A stretch of DNA of 64,000 nucleotides from Ricinus communis (GCF_019578655.1 NC_063257.1:29812362-29876361), one strand, 5' to 3'. Counted from the stretch's first letter, positions 44,936 to 57,226 are shown. A program made the numbers and translations. Notes: a model not told the origin generated them from the letters alone.

Positions 44936-45535
44936 ATATGTGATATTTTATATATTCCTCTATTTGTTCGGCTGGAGCATGATTATAATATGTGGCATTT
45001 CACTAGCAACAGGTATTATTCAATAAATTCAAGATATGAAGAAGCTATTAAGTTGAGAAATTTCAAGTATGCCTACGGGTGAAAGGGTAAATGGAAGCAT
45101 ATTTGGACACTGCCAGTTTTGCCACGCATGAAGAGTCTTCTTTGGAGGGCTTGTAAAGGATGTCTTCTGAATCGGTCTATTCTTTGAGTTAGAGGGATGA
45201 ATATAGCATATAGTTGTGTTCTTTGCGGTAGAGCTAGTGAAACTTTAGTTCATGTTTTTGTTAATTGCCCGTTTGTGGTTGATTATGGGAGACATGCTAA
45301 TCTGACTTTTCTTGCTATGGCTAGATCTAGTTTTGTTGATTGGATTTTTTAGGTACTTCCTTGTTCATCCTTGGCTATTGTGTGCGCTATTATTTGGAAT
45401 GATTGGCGGCAAAGAAATTTGAAATTATGGACTGATAAGTTTGTTCCTCCTGATATATATGCTAAAATGGCAGTTTATTTTTTGGATGATTGGAAAGCTG
45501 CTAAGGGATTGCAGGTTACTATTGGGTCTACTCTT
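44936..45535 (+). pseudogene. LINE 3' part: zf-RVT region (interrupted)
   Basis: Translation shows a zinc-binding reverse transcriptase tail as in plant LINE ORF2 proteins: MWHFTSNRYYSINSRYEEA, KWKHIWTLPVLPRMKSLLWRACKGCLLNRSIL, and the Cys-rich CVLCGRASETLVHVFVNCPF, followed by AIVCAIIWNDWRQRNLKLW. Three stops interrupt it (after YAYG, after RSIL and after DWIF). The RT domain proper is absent, so the element is truncated on the left, where H-type LTR sequence begins. Copia element D splits it at 45536 and the RNase H-like part continues at 50477. Confidence 0.8.
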
Positions 45536-45906
45536 TGTTGGATAAACCAACGTTTCTATTACTCAAGAACTCACAAAAAATAGAAAAAATATTAAAGGCA
45601 CAAGTTATAAGTGTTTGAAGCAAATTCTTTCTGCATTCAATATAAGGAACAACAGTACATCTAGAAAAAAATGAATATATATAAAAACTCAACTCCACCT
45701 CCTACTTATACAACTTGGGAGTGGAGTTTGTTACACAAATTCAGCAACTAAGAAACTCCTAACAGCGTGTATTATGGATGACTAAATCTATCCCTCGTCA
45801 CATGGTTTATTTTGCATAAAAATAGACTTCTAAATAACTATCTCCTAAAGACCAGCAACAAACTAACTGATTTGACTCTAGAACAAGTTTAAACATAACA
45901 TTCACA
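45536..45906 (-). repeat. 3' LTR of element D
   Basis: TGTTGGATAAACC...AACATTCACA on the + strand (TGTGAATGTT...ATCCAACA on the - strand). Pairs with 50104-50476 with about 10 substitutions and a 2-base length difference in an A run. Confidence 0.93.
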
Positions 45907-47489
45907 TTCACTCCCTTAAACTTGTTTACCTTTTATGATGCTCACACCAATCTTATCCTTCAGCTCAAGGAATCTCTGTCTTCCAAGTGGCTTTGTCAGG
46001 ATATCAGCTAGTTGAGTTTTTGTCTTAGTATACTCCAGCTTAATATCACCATTCTCAACACATTCACGAATGAAATGATACCTTGTATCAATGTGTTTAC
46101 TCCTTTCATGGTGAACTAGATTCTTATCTAAGGCAATTGCAGACTTGTTGTCAACTTTCAGTATTGGCTTCACTTGTCTATCTCCTCTTAGGCTTTCCAT
46201 CAGCCTTGTAAGCCAAATCCCTTGACAAGCACTCCCTGTTGCTGTAATGTACTCAGCTTCACATAATGAGAGTGCCACAATTCTCTGCTTCTGTGACACC
46301 TAAGTGATAGGACTTTCTCCAAGGAGGAACATCACACTAGTTGTGCTCTTCCTATCATCAGTGTCCCCTGCAAGGTCACTGTCACTGTAACCAACCAAAT
46401 CTTCATTTGCTTGGTCTTTCTTGTACACACATCCCACATCAAGTGTTCCTCATACATACCTCAGAATCTGCTTGACAGCACTCATGTGTGCAGTGGTTGG
46501 AGCCTCCATGTATCTGCTTACAACTCCAACTGAATAAGCAAGATCTGGGCAAGTGTTTACCAGATATCTCAAGCTTCCAATAATACTCTTGTACGTGGTT
46601 GCATCCACTGATGGCTCTCCATCATACTTGCTCAGTTTGCACCTTGGCTCCATAGGAATATGACAAGTGTTGCAATCTGTCATTCCTATTTTCTCAAGAA
46701 TTTTTCTTGCATAGGCTGAATGGCACGGTGTTATAGCTTCTCCATTTTGCTTCACCTCTATCCCCAAGTAGTAACTCAGGAGCCCCAAATCACTCATCTC
46801 AAATTTCTGCATCATTTCCTGTTTGAATTTCTTGATGAGTTCTGCACTTGAGCTAGTGAGGATGAGATCATCCACATACACTCCCACAAATGTGACATCT
46901 TCTCTTGTCTTCTTCATGTACAGAGCATGCTCAATTGGACATCTTTTGAAACTCAGAGACTTTAGACACTCATCCAGCTTCTCATTCCAAGTTCTTGGTG
47001 CCTGTTTTAACCCATACAGGGCTTTATGCAGCTTCAGCACTTTGCTTGGATTGCCTTCATCTACAGACCCTCTGGTTGTGCTACATACACTTCTTCCTTT
47101 AGCTCTCCATTTAAAAAAGCTGTTTTTACGTCCATATGATGGACATCCCACTTTCTTTGTGCAGAATATGCAAGCAGAGTCCTCACTGTTTCCAACCTTG
47201 CTACTGGAGCAAACACTTCCTTGTAGTCAACTCCATATTTCTGCACATATCCCTTTGCTACTAATCTAGCCTTGTGCTTGATTATCTTCCCTTCTGGATC
47301 TTTCTTTAACTTGAAGACCCACTTCAAACCAATGGCCTTGTGATTCTTTAGCAAGTCAGATAGCTCCCAGGTCCTATTTTTCTGTATGGAACCAATCTCC
47401 AATGCCATAGCTTCTCTCCAGTTCTTGTTCTTAGCAGCTTCTGTATAGGTAGAGGGTAATAGACAAGAAGCACAGTCCTTCTTCTTCAT
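45907..47489 (-). pseudogene. Element D reverse transcriptase and RNase H
   Basis: RT starts in the frame opening at 47489: [76 protein letters not shown] frameshift near 47070-47090 moves to a second frame with LHKALYGLKQAPRTWNEKL, then VGVYVDDLILT (YVDD), SDLGLLSYYLGIEV and GSLRYLVNTCPDLAYSVG. After a stop near 46450 the RNase H frame has DSDLAGDTDDRKST, SLCEAEYI (E), VDNKSAIAL (D) and IADILTKPL-like ending at 45916. Integrase and RT are also offset by a frameshift near 47450-47490. Confidence 0.9.
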
Positions 47490-49191
47490 CTATTTCCCTA
47501 GTTGCATCATAGATTTCCTGTAGAGAATTGAAGTTCTTGTGCCCTTCACTCGAGCTTGAACTAGAGCTTGTCCTTGGTGTGCTTTGAGGAGAAACTTGAG
47601 CAGTTTGAGGAGGAGTTACAGCTTCATTTTCCTCATGGAAACTTGGCATTTGATCTGTATCTCTCCCTCTATGTTCTTCTTGGCTTACTTGGACTGTGAA
47701 AGTCCCACCAAAATTTGTCTTTTCTGCTCCTTGATCATCCAACCATGACCAACTTTTATCTTCCTTAAATACAACATCCCTGCTCACTATGACTTTTTCT
47801 TTGATTGGATCCAGCAATCTGTAAGCCTTGGACCCATCCTCATAACCAAGCAGAACAGTCTTGATGCTTCTGTCTTCCAGCTTAGTAAGATGAGGTGGCA
47901 CCACTTTGGCATGGGCAAGACACCCAAATACACGCAGATGTTGTACATTTGGAGCCTTCCCACGCCATGCTTGATAGGGTGTCATTTTTTCTACACTCTT
48001 TGTTGGAGCTTTATTCAGAGTGTACACTGAAGTTTTCATTGCCTCACCCCAGAACTTAGCTGGCACCTGCTTGGTTTTCATGATGCTTCTTGCCATCTCC
48101 ATGATAGTCTGGTTTCTCCTCTCAACAACTCCGTTTTGTTGAGGAGAATATGGTACTGTGAGGTGTCTCTTCACTCCTTCATCATCACAGAATTTCTTGA
48201 ACTCAAGAGAAGTGAACTCTCCCCCTCGATCTGTCCTGAAACACTTTAGCTTTCCTGCAACTTCGTTCTCCACTAGACTTTTAAATTTCTTAAAAGCCTC
48301 AAAAGCCTCACTCTTGTCTTTCAGTAGTGTTATCCACATAAAACGTGAATAATCATCAACAAGAAGTAGGAAGTACTTATTACCTCCTGGTGTAGCTAGT
48401 GTAATTGGTCCACACAAGTCTCCATGGACCAATTCAAGTTTCTGTGTTGCCCTGAACACTGCTTTTTGTGGGAATGCAGTTCTGTGTTGCTTCCCTATCA
48501 CACAACCATCACAGACTTGGTTTACTTGAGCAATTTCTGGCATTCCCTCCACCATCTTTTGACTTGTTAGCCTTCTCAAAGCTTGAAAGTTCAGATGACC
48601 ATACCTGGCATGCCATAGCCAAGCCTTATCTGTCAAGCTTGCCACTAAATAGATTTTCTGAGCTGTCTCCAGGTTTGCAATGAAGAGCTTGTTGTGCTGC
48701 CTTTTCACCTTGATTATGAGTCTATTTTTGCTGTCACAGACCCTCAAGGCACCTTCCTCTATGATAACTCTGCTGCCAACTTCATCAAGTTGCCCAAGGC
48801 TTATGATGTTGCTCTTCAATTTTGGTATATAGTACACATTGGACAAAGTTAGGTGCTCTTCATTTTTACATTGGAACAACACTAACCCTAGCCCATGTAT
48901 ATCAATAAATGAGCCATCTCCAAACCTGACCTTACCACTAATGGATTGATCGGTATACGTAAAGCAACCCATCACTGTCATGTGGTTGCTTGCTCCAGTG
49001 TCAAAGTACCAACTTGACTCTTTGTTGGCTCCTCCACTTGTAGTCTGCTCAGTTACTTTGTTCTGTGAGGCTTGTGATTTTATCAATTCACAAGTCTCAA
49101 TCATTAGTAGTGCAGGCTCATCATCTTTCTCTGTCAAGTTTGCCTGCTCATCTTTCTCCTTTGATGAGCACTCAGAGGCAAAATGACCCAT
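47431..49191 (-). pseudogene. Element D protease and integrase (586-codon open frame)
   Basis: The open frame begins in the gag zinc knuckle (MGHFASEC), then the protease active site WYFDTGASNHMT (D-T-G-A, intact), the LSNVYYIPKLKSNIISLGQL segment, the integrase zinc module WHARYGHLNFQALRRL...CDGCVIGKQ (HHCC intact) and the catalytic core: D in VHGDLCGPIT, D in FRTDRGGEFTS and E in PQQNGVVERRN. C-terminal motifs are FGCLAHAKVV and LLGYEDGSKAYRLLDP. All catalytic residues are present. The frame is lost at the junction with RT. Confidence 0.92.
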
Positions 49192-50067
49192 CTTCCTGCA
49201 GCCATAGCATTTGATCTTTGACTTGTCAAACTTCCTTTTCTGTTGAGGTTCTTCCTCCTTCCTTTGAGAACCACTACTTCCTCTGCCTCTTCCACGGCCT
49301 CTACCTCTTCTACGGCTGTTGTTTCCTTGATCCTTGGAGTTCTTCTTTTAAGACTTGTTGTCTTCTCTTACCTTCCATTCTGCTTTGGTGAGAAGAACAG
49401 TTTCATCTTCCTTGACTCCATGTCCTTGCATCCTCTCCTCATGATCTTTGAGTGATCCAATAACCTCATCTGTGGTCTTGGTTTTCAAATCACCAAACTC
49501 CTCAATTGTGGATGCAATTTGTAAGAACTTTGATGAAGTTGATCTCAGCAACTTCTTCACCACCAGTTCTTCTTCCATAGTGTTGCCTAGCCCTCTTAGC
49601 TTATTGACAACAATCTGAAGCTTTCCAGTAAAATTATCAATACTGTCTCCATCACTCATTTTCATGGCTTCGAACTCTCTCCACAATGATTGAGTTCTGA
49701 CTTCCTTCACCCTCTCGGCTCCAAGGTTCATGGTCTTTAGCATGTTCCATGCTTCCTTGGCAGTCTTCTTGGCGCCTAACTGAAGTAGAGTATCTTCACT
49801 TATGCCTTGATAAATGGCCGCAAGAGCCATCTTGTCCTTCTTGGTTTCAACAGGTCATGTAGCCTCCACAGCCTCCCATACTCCTTGAGCCATCATGAAC
49901 ACCTCCATCTTGATGGCCCCTGCTGCATAATTGCTCCTAGTCAGCATTGGATACTTCAATGACACAGATCCATCCTTGTCATTATCTGTTGGAGAATTGT
50001 TGTTGGGTGGGTGTGTGGTTGATTCCCTGTCTCTCAATCTCGAGTTTTCTATGTCAAGGTGAGACAT
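49192..50067 (-). pseudogene. Element D gag, two in-frame stops
   Basis: Starts MSHLDIENSRLRDRES at an ATG at 50067. Two single stops interrupt one otherwise continuous frame: TGA near 49852 (after GVWEAVEAT) and TAA near 49348 (after KVREDNKS). The body is a UBN2-type copia gag (AAIYQGISEDTLLQLGAKKTAKEAWNML, GDSIDNFTGKLQIVVNKLRGLG). An Arg/Gly tract (SRRRGRGRGRGRGSSG) and one CX2CX4HX4C knuckle (CYGCRKMGHFASEC) near 49205-49165 follow. The basic tract and knuckle bind RNA in this family. Confidence 0.9.
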
Positions 50068-50085
50068 ATTTTGTGAATTCGATCA

Positions 50086-50101
50086 CCTTGCTCTAAAACC
50101 A
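50086..50101 (-). other. tRNA-Met primer-binding site of element D
   Basis: TGGTTTTAGAGCAAGG on the - strand, two bases inside the 5' LTR; two mismatches to TGGTATCAGAGC. Confidence 0.85.
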
Positions 50102-50103
50102 GC

Positions 50104-50476
50104 TGTTGGATAAACCAACGTTTCTATTACTCAAGAACTCATAAAAAATAGAAAAAAAATATTAAAGGCACAAGTTATAAGTGTTTGAAGCAAATTCTTT
50201 CTGCATTCAATATAAGGAACAACGGTACATCTAGAAAAAAATGAATATATATGAAAGCTCAACTCCACCTCCTACTTATACAACTTGGGAGTGGAGTTTG
50301 TTACACAAATTCAGCAACTAAGAAACTCCTAACAACGTGTATTATGGATGACTAAATCTATCCCTCATCACGTGGTTTATTTTGCATAAAAATAGACTTC
50401 TAAATAACTATCTCCTAAAGACCAGCAACAAACTAACTGAATTGACTTTAGAACAAGTTTAAACATAACGTTCACA
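50104..50476 (-). repeat. 5' LTR of element D
   Basis: TGTTGGATAAACC...AACGTTCACA on the + strand, near-identical to 45536-45906. The CTATT that follows is the right-hand target duplication. Confidence 0.93.
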
Positions 50477-50968
50477 CTATTCATCAAAATGATAGAGAAA
50501 AATGAATTAAACCTGATTCTAGGTACATTAAGCGTAATATGGATGCGACATTATTTGAGGATCGGAGAATGGTGGGTTTTGGTATAGTGTGCCATGATGA
50601 GAATGAGGTGTTTATTTGTGGACGAGTTAAATGTAATCCTAGTGTGTTTTCACTTATTATAGTTGAAACTTTGTGTTATTTAAAAGCTCTCTCTTGGATA
50701 TAGGGACGTAATCTGTTGAGGGTCTGTGTTTGAAACATATGCAAAAGAAATTATGGATGCTTTTCATCAAACTGGTTCTGATATATCTGAGTTAGGTAGT
50801 CTTATTTCTGAGTGTAAGCATTATTTTGTTGTAGGAATTGATTTTTCCTTGCAATTTATTAGAAGGCCAGTTAATATAGCAACCCATTGCTTGGCTAGCT
50901 CCGCTATTTCTTTTGTTGATGTTTATGAGTGGAGTTTGGCTCCTAGTTTCTTAGTGAATGTTCTTTAA
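50477..50968 (+). pseudogene. LINE 3' part: RNase H-like domain (continued)
   Basis: Continues the LINE after element D. The translation, with a stop near 50701 and a frameshift near 50725, reads KRNMDATLFEDRRMVGFGIV (first catalytic D in the NxDA position), IVETLCYLKAL (E) and VETYAKEIMDAF (normally ETDAK: D replaced by Y). It ends VNIATHCLASSAISF...PSFLVNVL at 50968, matching the C-terminal RNase H fold of plant LINEs and of related host proteins. AT-rich sequence follows without a clear poly(A) tail. Confidence 0.8.
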
Positions 50969-52585
50969 TCTAATTTGTTAACCAGTTAATAAAGGTTATG
51001 CTATTTTGTTTCAAGAAAAACTCAATTAACTAAATAATTAATAAAGCTATTTTAGTAAATCAATATATTTTTCTTTTTCACACTTTTATATATGTGATGA
51101 TATGATATGATGTAGTGCTAATATAACATTGATAATTATTTATTAAATAATTTTTATTAGTAATATGTCTTTGAACTAATTAATATGACTTTATTTTGTT
51201 GATCTCTTTTAATAAAATCAACACTACATCATCAATTATCATAATTGTTAACAGTTTATTCATATAGTACTAAGATACAAAAAAATATTACAAGATCCTT
51301 TTGTTCACAAATTTAATATTGCTTATAGACAAAAAATAAATAAATATCATTAAAGAAAATGTCATTATTAATATTCAATCTATAACATTATCAACTTATG
51401 ATTAGGTAGTACTAATATGACAATAATTATATTTATTAACTAATTTTTTTTAAATAATATGTCTTTTAATTAATTAATATGATATTAAAGAATCTTATAC
51501 ATAAACCAATTTATTTTGTAGTAGAATTTAGGATAAATTATTTTAACATCCCTGATTAATGTAGTAGTTTTTTTATATAATTTTGGGAGAAGGTGCATAT
51601 TATCTTATAAAATCTTTTTATAAGATGTTTGGCAATCTTAACTCGATTAATTATAAAAGATATTATCTTATGAAATTTTTTTATATAATTTTGGGAGAAA
51701 GTACATATTTGTCTTGTTGTTTGATGCGATAAATTAAAGAAAATCAAGGTATTTTCTTTAGTTAAGATATTTTAGTACAAATCTCAATTTATAACTTTAA
51801 TTTTTAAATATTAAAGTATCTAAATTTTAAATATAGAAGTACTAATCTAATAAAATTTTAATTTTTTTATTTAAAATTATACATTTGGGGTAATTATTTT
51901 AATATTTCTGAAAAGAATGTTAAATTAATTATTAAAAATAGATGAGTTTATTAGTATAATTTGATAATATTAAGAGACGTTAAAATATCTTTATTTATAA
52001 AGATAGAGCTAGTATTTAAATAAGAATAACGATTGTTTAATGAAAAAGTTTAACGGGAGAATGTAATAGTTAATTTTATTAAATGAAAAGAAGTTAGAAT
52101 TAATTATTAAAAACAGAGAGACCTACTAATGTAATATGACAAAATTCAGAAACGTTAAAATATTTAACTAAGAATTTAAGTTTTAATTTTAATGTTTTAA
52201 TTTAATTAATTAATCTCATTTCTATTAAAATAAAGTATTAATTAATAAATTTATTATGGTTTTATATCTAAAAATAGAAAATAAATATTTTTATTTTTAT
52301 TTTTTATAATATCAAGATTTAAAATTTATATAAAAAATAACGATATTATATATAAGTCAGAAAATATTTTATTAATAAAATAAAATAAAAGTTTTATACA
52401 TAAATTTAAGGAAAACCATGTAGTAAATAGTTTTAACTTTGATATAATAAACTAAAAAAATACATAAAACAAATAGAATCTTAAACCCTAATTTTATTTT
52501 TACCTCAACCTCACAGTCTCTACCCTCTCAACCCTCCACCCTTTTAAGACTTCACCCTCACAAACCCTCTTTGTCGTCGCCTTCG
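50969..52585. other. AT-rich non-coding spacer with short local repeats
   Basis: No gene is visible. Two local direct duplications occur: TTTTATATAATTTTGGGAGA at about 51571 and again at about 51680, and a ~65-base segment at about 51927-51992 repeated at about 52096-52167 (both contain TTAATTATTAAAAA and end ACGTTAAAATAT). A pyrimidine-rich CCCTCTCAACCCTCCACCC stretch with an AAACCCTAA telo-box-like word (near 52485) lies just left of element E and could be a former promoter or 5' UTR. Confidence 0.5.
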
Positions 52586-52860
52586 TGATAAGAGTAATTT
52601 AGAGAGAGAAAAAAGACAAAAGCAAGATTAAGAGAAAGCTAAAGGAAGGGAAATATTGATAATAATTGTTATCCTTTTATTCAATCAGAACCGACTATTT
52701 ATAATAGTCTGGTGGTTAGGATTTTAACCAACAAAGCTAAAAATAGGAAAACACAGCTGTTACTAAGCCATAATAACAATAAAATAATTCAACTAAAAGA
52801 TATGCTAAAGATCAGGTAAAATGCTGAAGACTTGGTACACCAACTAACAGATACGTATCA
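52586..52860 (-). repeat. 3' LTR of element E
   Basis: TGATAAGAGTAATT...GATACGTATCA on the + strand (TGATACGTATC...CTTATCA on the - strand). About 16 substitutions against 57245-57533; the other copy has a longer (GA)n run. Confidence 0.9.
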
Positions 52861-52869
52861 TTCCTTCTC

Positions 52870-54045
52870 CCTTAAAAAATCCTTATCCGCAAGGATAAAA
52901 TCTGGATAGGTTCTGGAAAACCGCCACTCATTTTTCCAAGTAGCATCATCTTTCAATGCTCCATTCCATTTGATAAGAACCTTTCATTTTGGTCGATACT
53001 TCCCCTTTTGTATAATTCGACAATCAAGAACGGCTTCAGGCTGCGGGAGGATAACATAATCATCTGATGTTGGTGGAAGTTGCCCCACAAATATTGTATG
53101 AATAGGACCCAAATGTTTGTGCAACAGGCTGACATGGAACACATTATGAATTTGAGAGCCTGGAAGAAGTTCTAAGCGATATGCTACTGCTTCCAATTTT
53201 TCAGTAATCAAATAAGGACTATAGAAATGGGGAGCCAACTTCATAAATGCACGAAAGGCCACAGAAGTTTGACGATATGGCTACAGCTTGAGGTACACAT
53301 AATCACCAATAGTAAATGATACTTCTCTTCGCTTCTGATCTGCTTAACACTTCATTCGTTGAGTAGCCATTGATAGATGGTGACAAAGCTCAAGTAAAAT
53401 GGTGTTACGATCATGAAGATACTTATCAATCGCTTGGATGCAAGAAGTGCCTGGAATATATGTTAAAATATGTGGTGTTGAAATACCATATACTACTTCG
53501 AATGGAGTTATTTTAGTGGAAGAATGGATTGAAGTATTATAGCTAAATTCTGCCCAAGGAATCCATTCATTCCATTTATGTGGTTGATCACCTATAAATC
53601 AACATAAATATTGCTTCAAGGTACAATTTACCACCTCCGTTTGGCCGTCTATTTGGGGATGATAACTTGAACTCATACAAAGCTTAGTCCCTTGTAAGCA
53701 GAATAGTGCTTGCAAAAATGAACTGATGAACACCTTATCTCGGTCACTCACAAATGATGTTAGGAAGCCATGAAGATGAATCGCATTGGCTATAAATGCC
53801 TTGGCCACCGTAAGAGCAGTATATGGATGCCTCAAAGGAACAAAATGAGAGTATTTGGTTAAGTGGTTGACGATTACCATGATAACTGAATACCCATTTG
53901 AAAGCGGTAAACCCTCTATAAAGTCCATTAATACCTCAGTCCACATTCGGGTAGGAATAGGCAATGGTTGGAGTAAACCTATTGGATTCATGGTGTCAAT
54001 TTTGCATCGCTGACACGTTTCACACTGCTGTAGGAATTCTTTCAC
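52870..54045 (-). pseudogene. Element E integrase and chromodomain
   Basis: Integrase frame 54045-53599: CETCQRCK (CC of the zinc module), D in WTEVLMDFIEGLP, D in FVSDRDKVFISSF and E in IDGQTEVVNCTLKQYL, a DD35E set. After a stop near 53597 and a frameshift, 53262-52984 gives FHVSLLHKHLG and a chromodomain start (EAVLDCRIIQKGKY); after another stop near 52984 it continues VLIKWNGALKDDATWKNEWRF to about 52900. Chromodomains are thought to guide integration to heterochromatin. Confidence 0.85.
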
Positions 54046-55413
54046 CCTTTTTCACATGTTAGGCCACTCAAAACTAAGCTTAATGCGAGCAAGAGTTTTG
54101 TGGAACCCAAATTGACCTCCAATGGGTGTTGAATGACAATCGGCAATGATTTATTGGAGTAAGAATGAAGTAGGGCTCAAGTAGATTTTGTCATTCATGA
54201 ACCAAACCCCATCACGTTGTGTCAACTGTGTAGCCATTTTGGAGAGACTCAACTTCTCATAGAATGGGTATTTTTGTACCTCTTCTTGCAACTTTGGCCA
54301 CCACTTCGCATATGGTGAAGAAATGGATATAAACTAGAATTCAACCACACGTGATAGAGAGTCAGCAGCTTGATTTTATGTCCTACACTTGTACTCAATT
54401 TTGTAGTCATATTCAAGGATCTTTGGAAGCCATCGAGTTTGAGCTGGAGTTGTAATTCGCTACTCAAGTAAATATTTGAGGCTCTTGTGGTCGGTGCGGA
54501 CCATAAATGGTTTGGCAAGAAGATATGACCGCCACTTCCGGATTGCTTTGACGATGACCAATATCTCCTTCTCATAAGTAGACAACAGTAAGGTTGATCC
54601 TTTAAGAGCTTAACTATAGTAGGCTATAGGTCGATTATTTTAAGAGAGAATTGATCCAATTCCCACCCCGCTTGCGTCATATTCTATCACGAACCATTGG
54701 GAAAAATCTAGTAAGCTTAGAACTAGTGGTGATGTTAATGCTTCTTTAAGTTTCTTAAAGGCTTGTTCAGCTACCTCATCTCACTTGAACCCGTCTTTAG
54801 ATTAGATGATTTAATGGAGCTGCAATGACACCAAATTGACGAATAGATTTTCAATAATATCCTGCTAACCCAAAGAAGCCACATACTTCTCTTATAGTGG
54901 TCGGGGTTGGCCATTCAAGAACAGCCTGTATTTTCGTTGGATCTACTGCCACACCTTAATAAGAAATTATATGACCCAAGTATTCTACCTCGGAAACATC
55001 AAACCTGCATTTTTTTTCTTTAACAAATAATTAGTTAGCCTTTAAAATTTTAAAAACAATTCGAAGATGTGATAGATGTTCTTCCCATGTTTTTGAATAC
55101 ACTAAGATATCGTCAAAGAAGACCAAAATGAACTTCCTGAGATATGTGCGAAAGAGATCATTCATGAGGCTTTGGAAAGTGGTAGGTACATTTGTAAGAC
55201 CGAATGGCATCACTATGAACTCATAGTGCCTTTCGTGCATCCTGAAGCTATTTTTGAAATATCATTCTCATCTACCCGAATTTGATGGTACCCTGCCGTT
55301 AAGTCCAACTTTGAGAAAAATTTAGTCCTATGGAGCTCATCAAGGAGTTCGTCAATTAAAGGAATGGGATATCTATCCTTGATTGTGATGTGATTCAAGG
55401 CTCGATTATCCAC
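54046..55413 (-). pseudogene. Element E reverse transcriptase and RNase H
   Basis: RT in pieces: [41 protein letters not shown], then after a frameshift near 55230 [28 protein letters not shown] and the catalytic FFDD ([18 protein letters not shown]; one residue differs from the usual FIDD/YVDD). RNase H and connection segments at about 54960-54250 are degraded; the DHKSLKYLL-type motif is at about 54480. Several stops. Confidence 0.82.
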
Positions 55414-55527
55414 GCAAAATCACCAATTGTCATTCACTTTTTTTACCAATAAGACAGGTGATGAAAATGGACTGTTGCTTGGCCTTATCAACCCAGACTG
55501 CAGCAACTTTTTCACCATCCTCTCTAT

Positions 55528-57217
55528 TTATGTTTTCTGGTAGTAAAGGTAACGGTATGGTCGAACACTTATAGGTTCAGTGTTTGGTTGTAGGGGAATG
55601 CGATGATCTTGTGGTCTTTTAGGGGGTAAGCTGGTAGGTGTATTAAATATCTCAGAGAACTCAATTAGGATTTTAGATATATCTGATGGTAGGGATTTTG
55701 GAGGATAAGTATCAGTGGAGAGTGATATTTGGAAAAAGAATCTTGTACCTTGAATGCAATTTGTTTCCTTTTCAAATAAAGCTTCCATCGTATCTTGCCT
55801 AAGTCCATGGAATATGTGTGATTCTCCTCCAATTTTAAAGGACATGGTTAGCTGCTTGTAATCCATCTCTATGGGACCAATGGTCTGCAGCCACTGTACT
55901 CCTAAAACCACTAGAAGCACATAATAGTCAGCAATTATAGGTTTGCCTTTGATGTATACAATAAGAGCTTGGCAAAGACCCATAGATTCAATTTGGTCCC
56001 CGTTGGCTATTGTGACTTGGAACTTCTTATCTCGCATGATTGTTTGGTGACAATGGCATGATCAATGAAATTATGAGTGCTGCCCCCATCAATGAGAACT
56101 GTCACATACTTGTTTTTGAGTTTGCCTAAGACACGGATCATTCGAGGATGGTTGGCTCCAAAAATTGCATGGAAGGATATCTCAGGTAGGATTTCTGTGT
56201 GTTCTGGTTCAGCTTCAGCTTGTTCGTCCTTGTTATTGTTTAATTGATTGCAATCTTCTATCATGAACAATTGCAGATGCTTGCATCGATGACCTTGAAC
56301 GAACTTCTCATCACAATAATAACGTAATCCTTTTTCCCGATGTTCCCTTGCTTCCTGATTAGTGATCCGTCGAAAAGCAGGTGGGTTAAGATTTGGATTT
56401 CCTTGTGGAACTGGTGGAGGGCCAAGGATTCCAAGATCTGAGTTAGAATTTGCCTTTGGTGTGGCTAAAGGTGATAGGAAGCGATTAGAATCAATCAACT
56501 TTTTCTGTAGTTGATTTCGTTCCTCAACCAGCCTTGCGACTCCTATATCATCCACCAATGTTTTAGGTTGTTTGATTTTCACATTTAGCCAAATGTCATT
56601 TCGAAGACTTGCAATAAAACATCCAACAAGAAAAGATTCAAGTGGACCATCAATTTGTTGGGAGAGTTTCTCAAATATTTCCTGGTAGGCTGCCATAGTA
56701 GAATTTTGTCGAAGACGATTGAGAGCCTCTGATGGATCCTCATAGTCCATTGGACTGAAACGAATGAGAACTGCCTTGGTGAACTCATTCCAGCTTTGCA
56801 GTCCATGAAATTTCACAAGCCATCAGTGCCACTGTAGGGCAATTCCTTCTAAATGGAAAAAGGCTAACTAGACTTGCTGGTCAGGTTTTAAAACTCAAAG
56901 TATTGTTCAGCCTTGTAAATCCAACCACTAGGGTCCTTCCCATTGAATTTTGGAAATTACAGCTTCAGATTATGATTATTGTTAGCTGGTGGGTTATGAG
57001 TATTTATAATGGTTGTGGGTTTAGAGGTGCTCTCTTGATAAAAAGGGTTGATTTCAGGTTGGTTGGTTGTATTGGTGTAAGTAACCTGCAAAGCTTGCAA
57101 TTTAGCTAACATTGTTTGCAGGGAGGCATGGATTTGGTCGAAATTGGATTCATGTCGTGCTAAAGCTTCATTGACTTCAACATGAAACTCGGCATTAGAT
57201 TTACCATGGGTGTCCAT
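55528..57217 (-). pseudogene. Element E gag and protease
   Basis: Gag starts MDTHGKSNAEFHVEV at an ATG at 57217 and is open to 56957. Stops near 56957 and 56880 precede the main Retrotrans_gag frame (56816-56007: FHGLQSWNEFTKAVLIRFSPMDYEDPSEALNRLRQ). The knuckle position reads YYCDEKFVQGHRC, lacking the first Cys. The protease active site is VLIDGGSTHNFIDH (D-G-G where D-S-G is expected), and the frame shifts near 56030 into MRDKKFQVTIANGDQIE...VLGVQWLQTIGPIEMDY. The linker leads to RT. Confidence 0.82.
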
Positions 57218-57226
57218 CGCCAGAAA

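Larger units (their letters stand above)
45536..50476 (-). mobile_element. Ty1/copia retrotransposon D, both LTRs
   Basis: A 4,941-bp minus-strand element with LTRs 45536-45906 (3') and 50104-50476 (5'), tRNA-Met PBS, gag, protease, integrase, RT and RNase H in copia order, and a polypurine tract (TTTAAGGGAGTGAA) next to the 3' LTR. It sits inside a LINE. Flanking pentamers are CTCTT (45531-45535) and CTATT (50477-50481), a target duplication with one mismatch. LTR identity is about 97% by eye. Two stops in gag and two frameshifts around RT make it defective, but only slightly. Confidence 0.93.

Noticed and set aside
46823..49455. Plus-strand ORFs within element D
   Set aside because: Antisense shadows of copia gag, integrase and RT.
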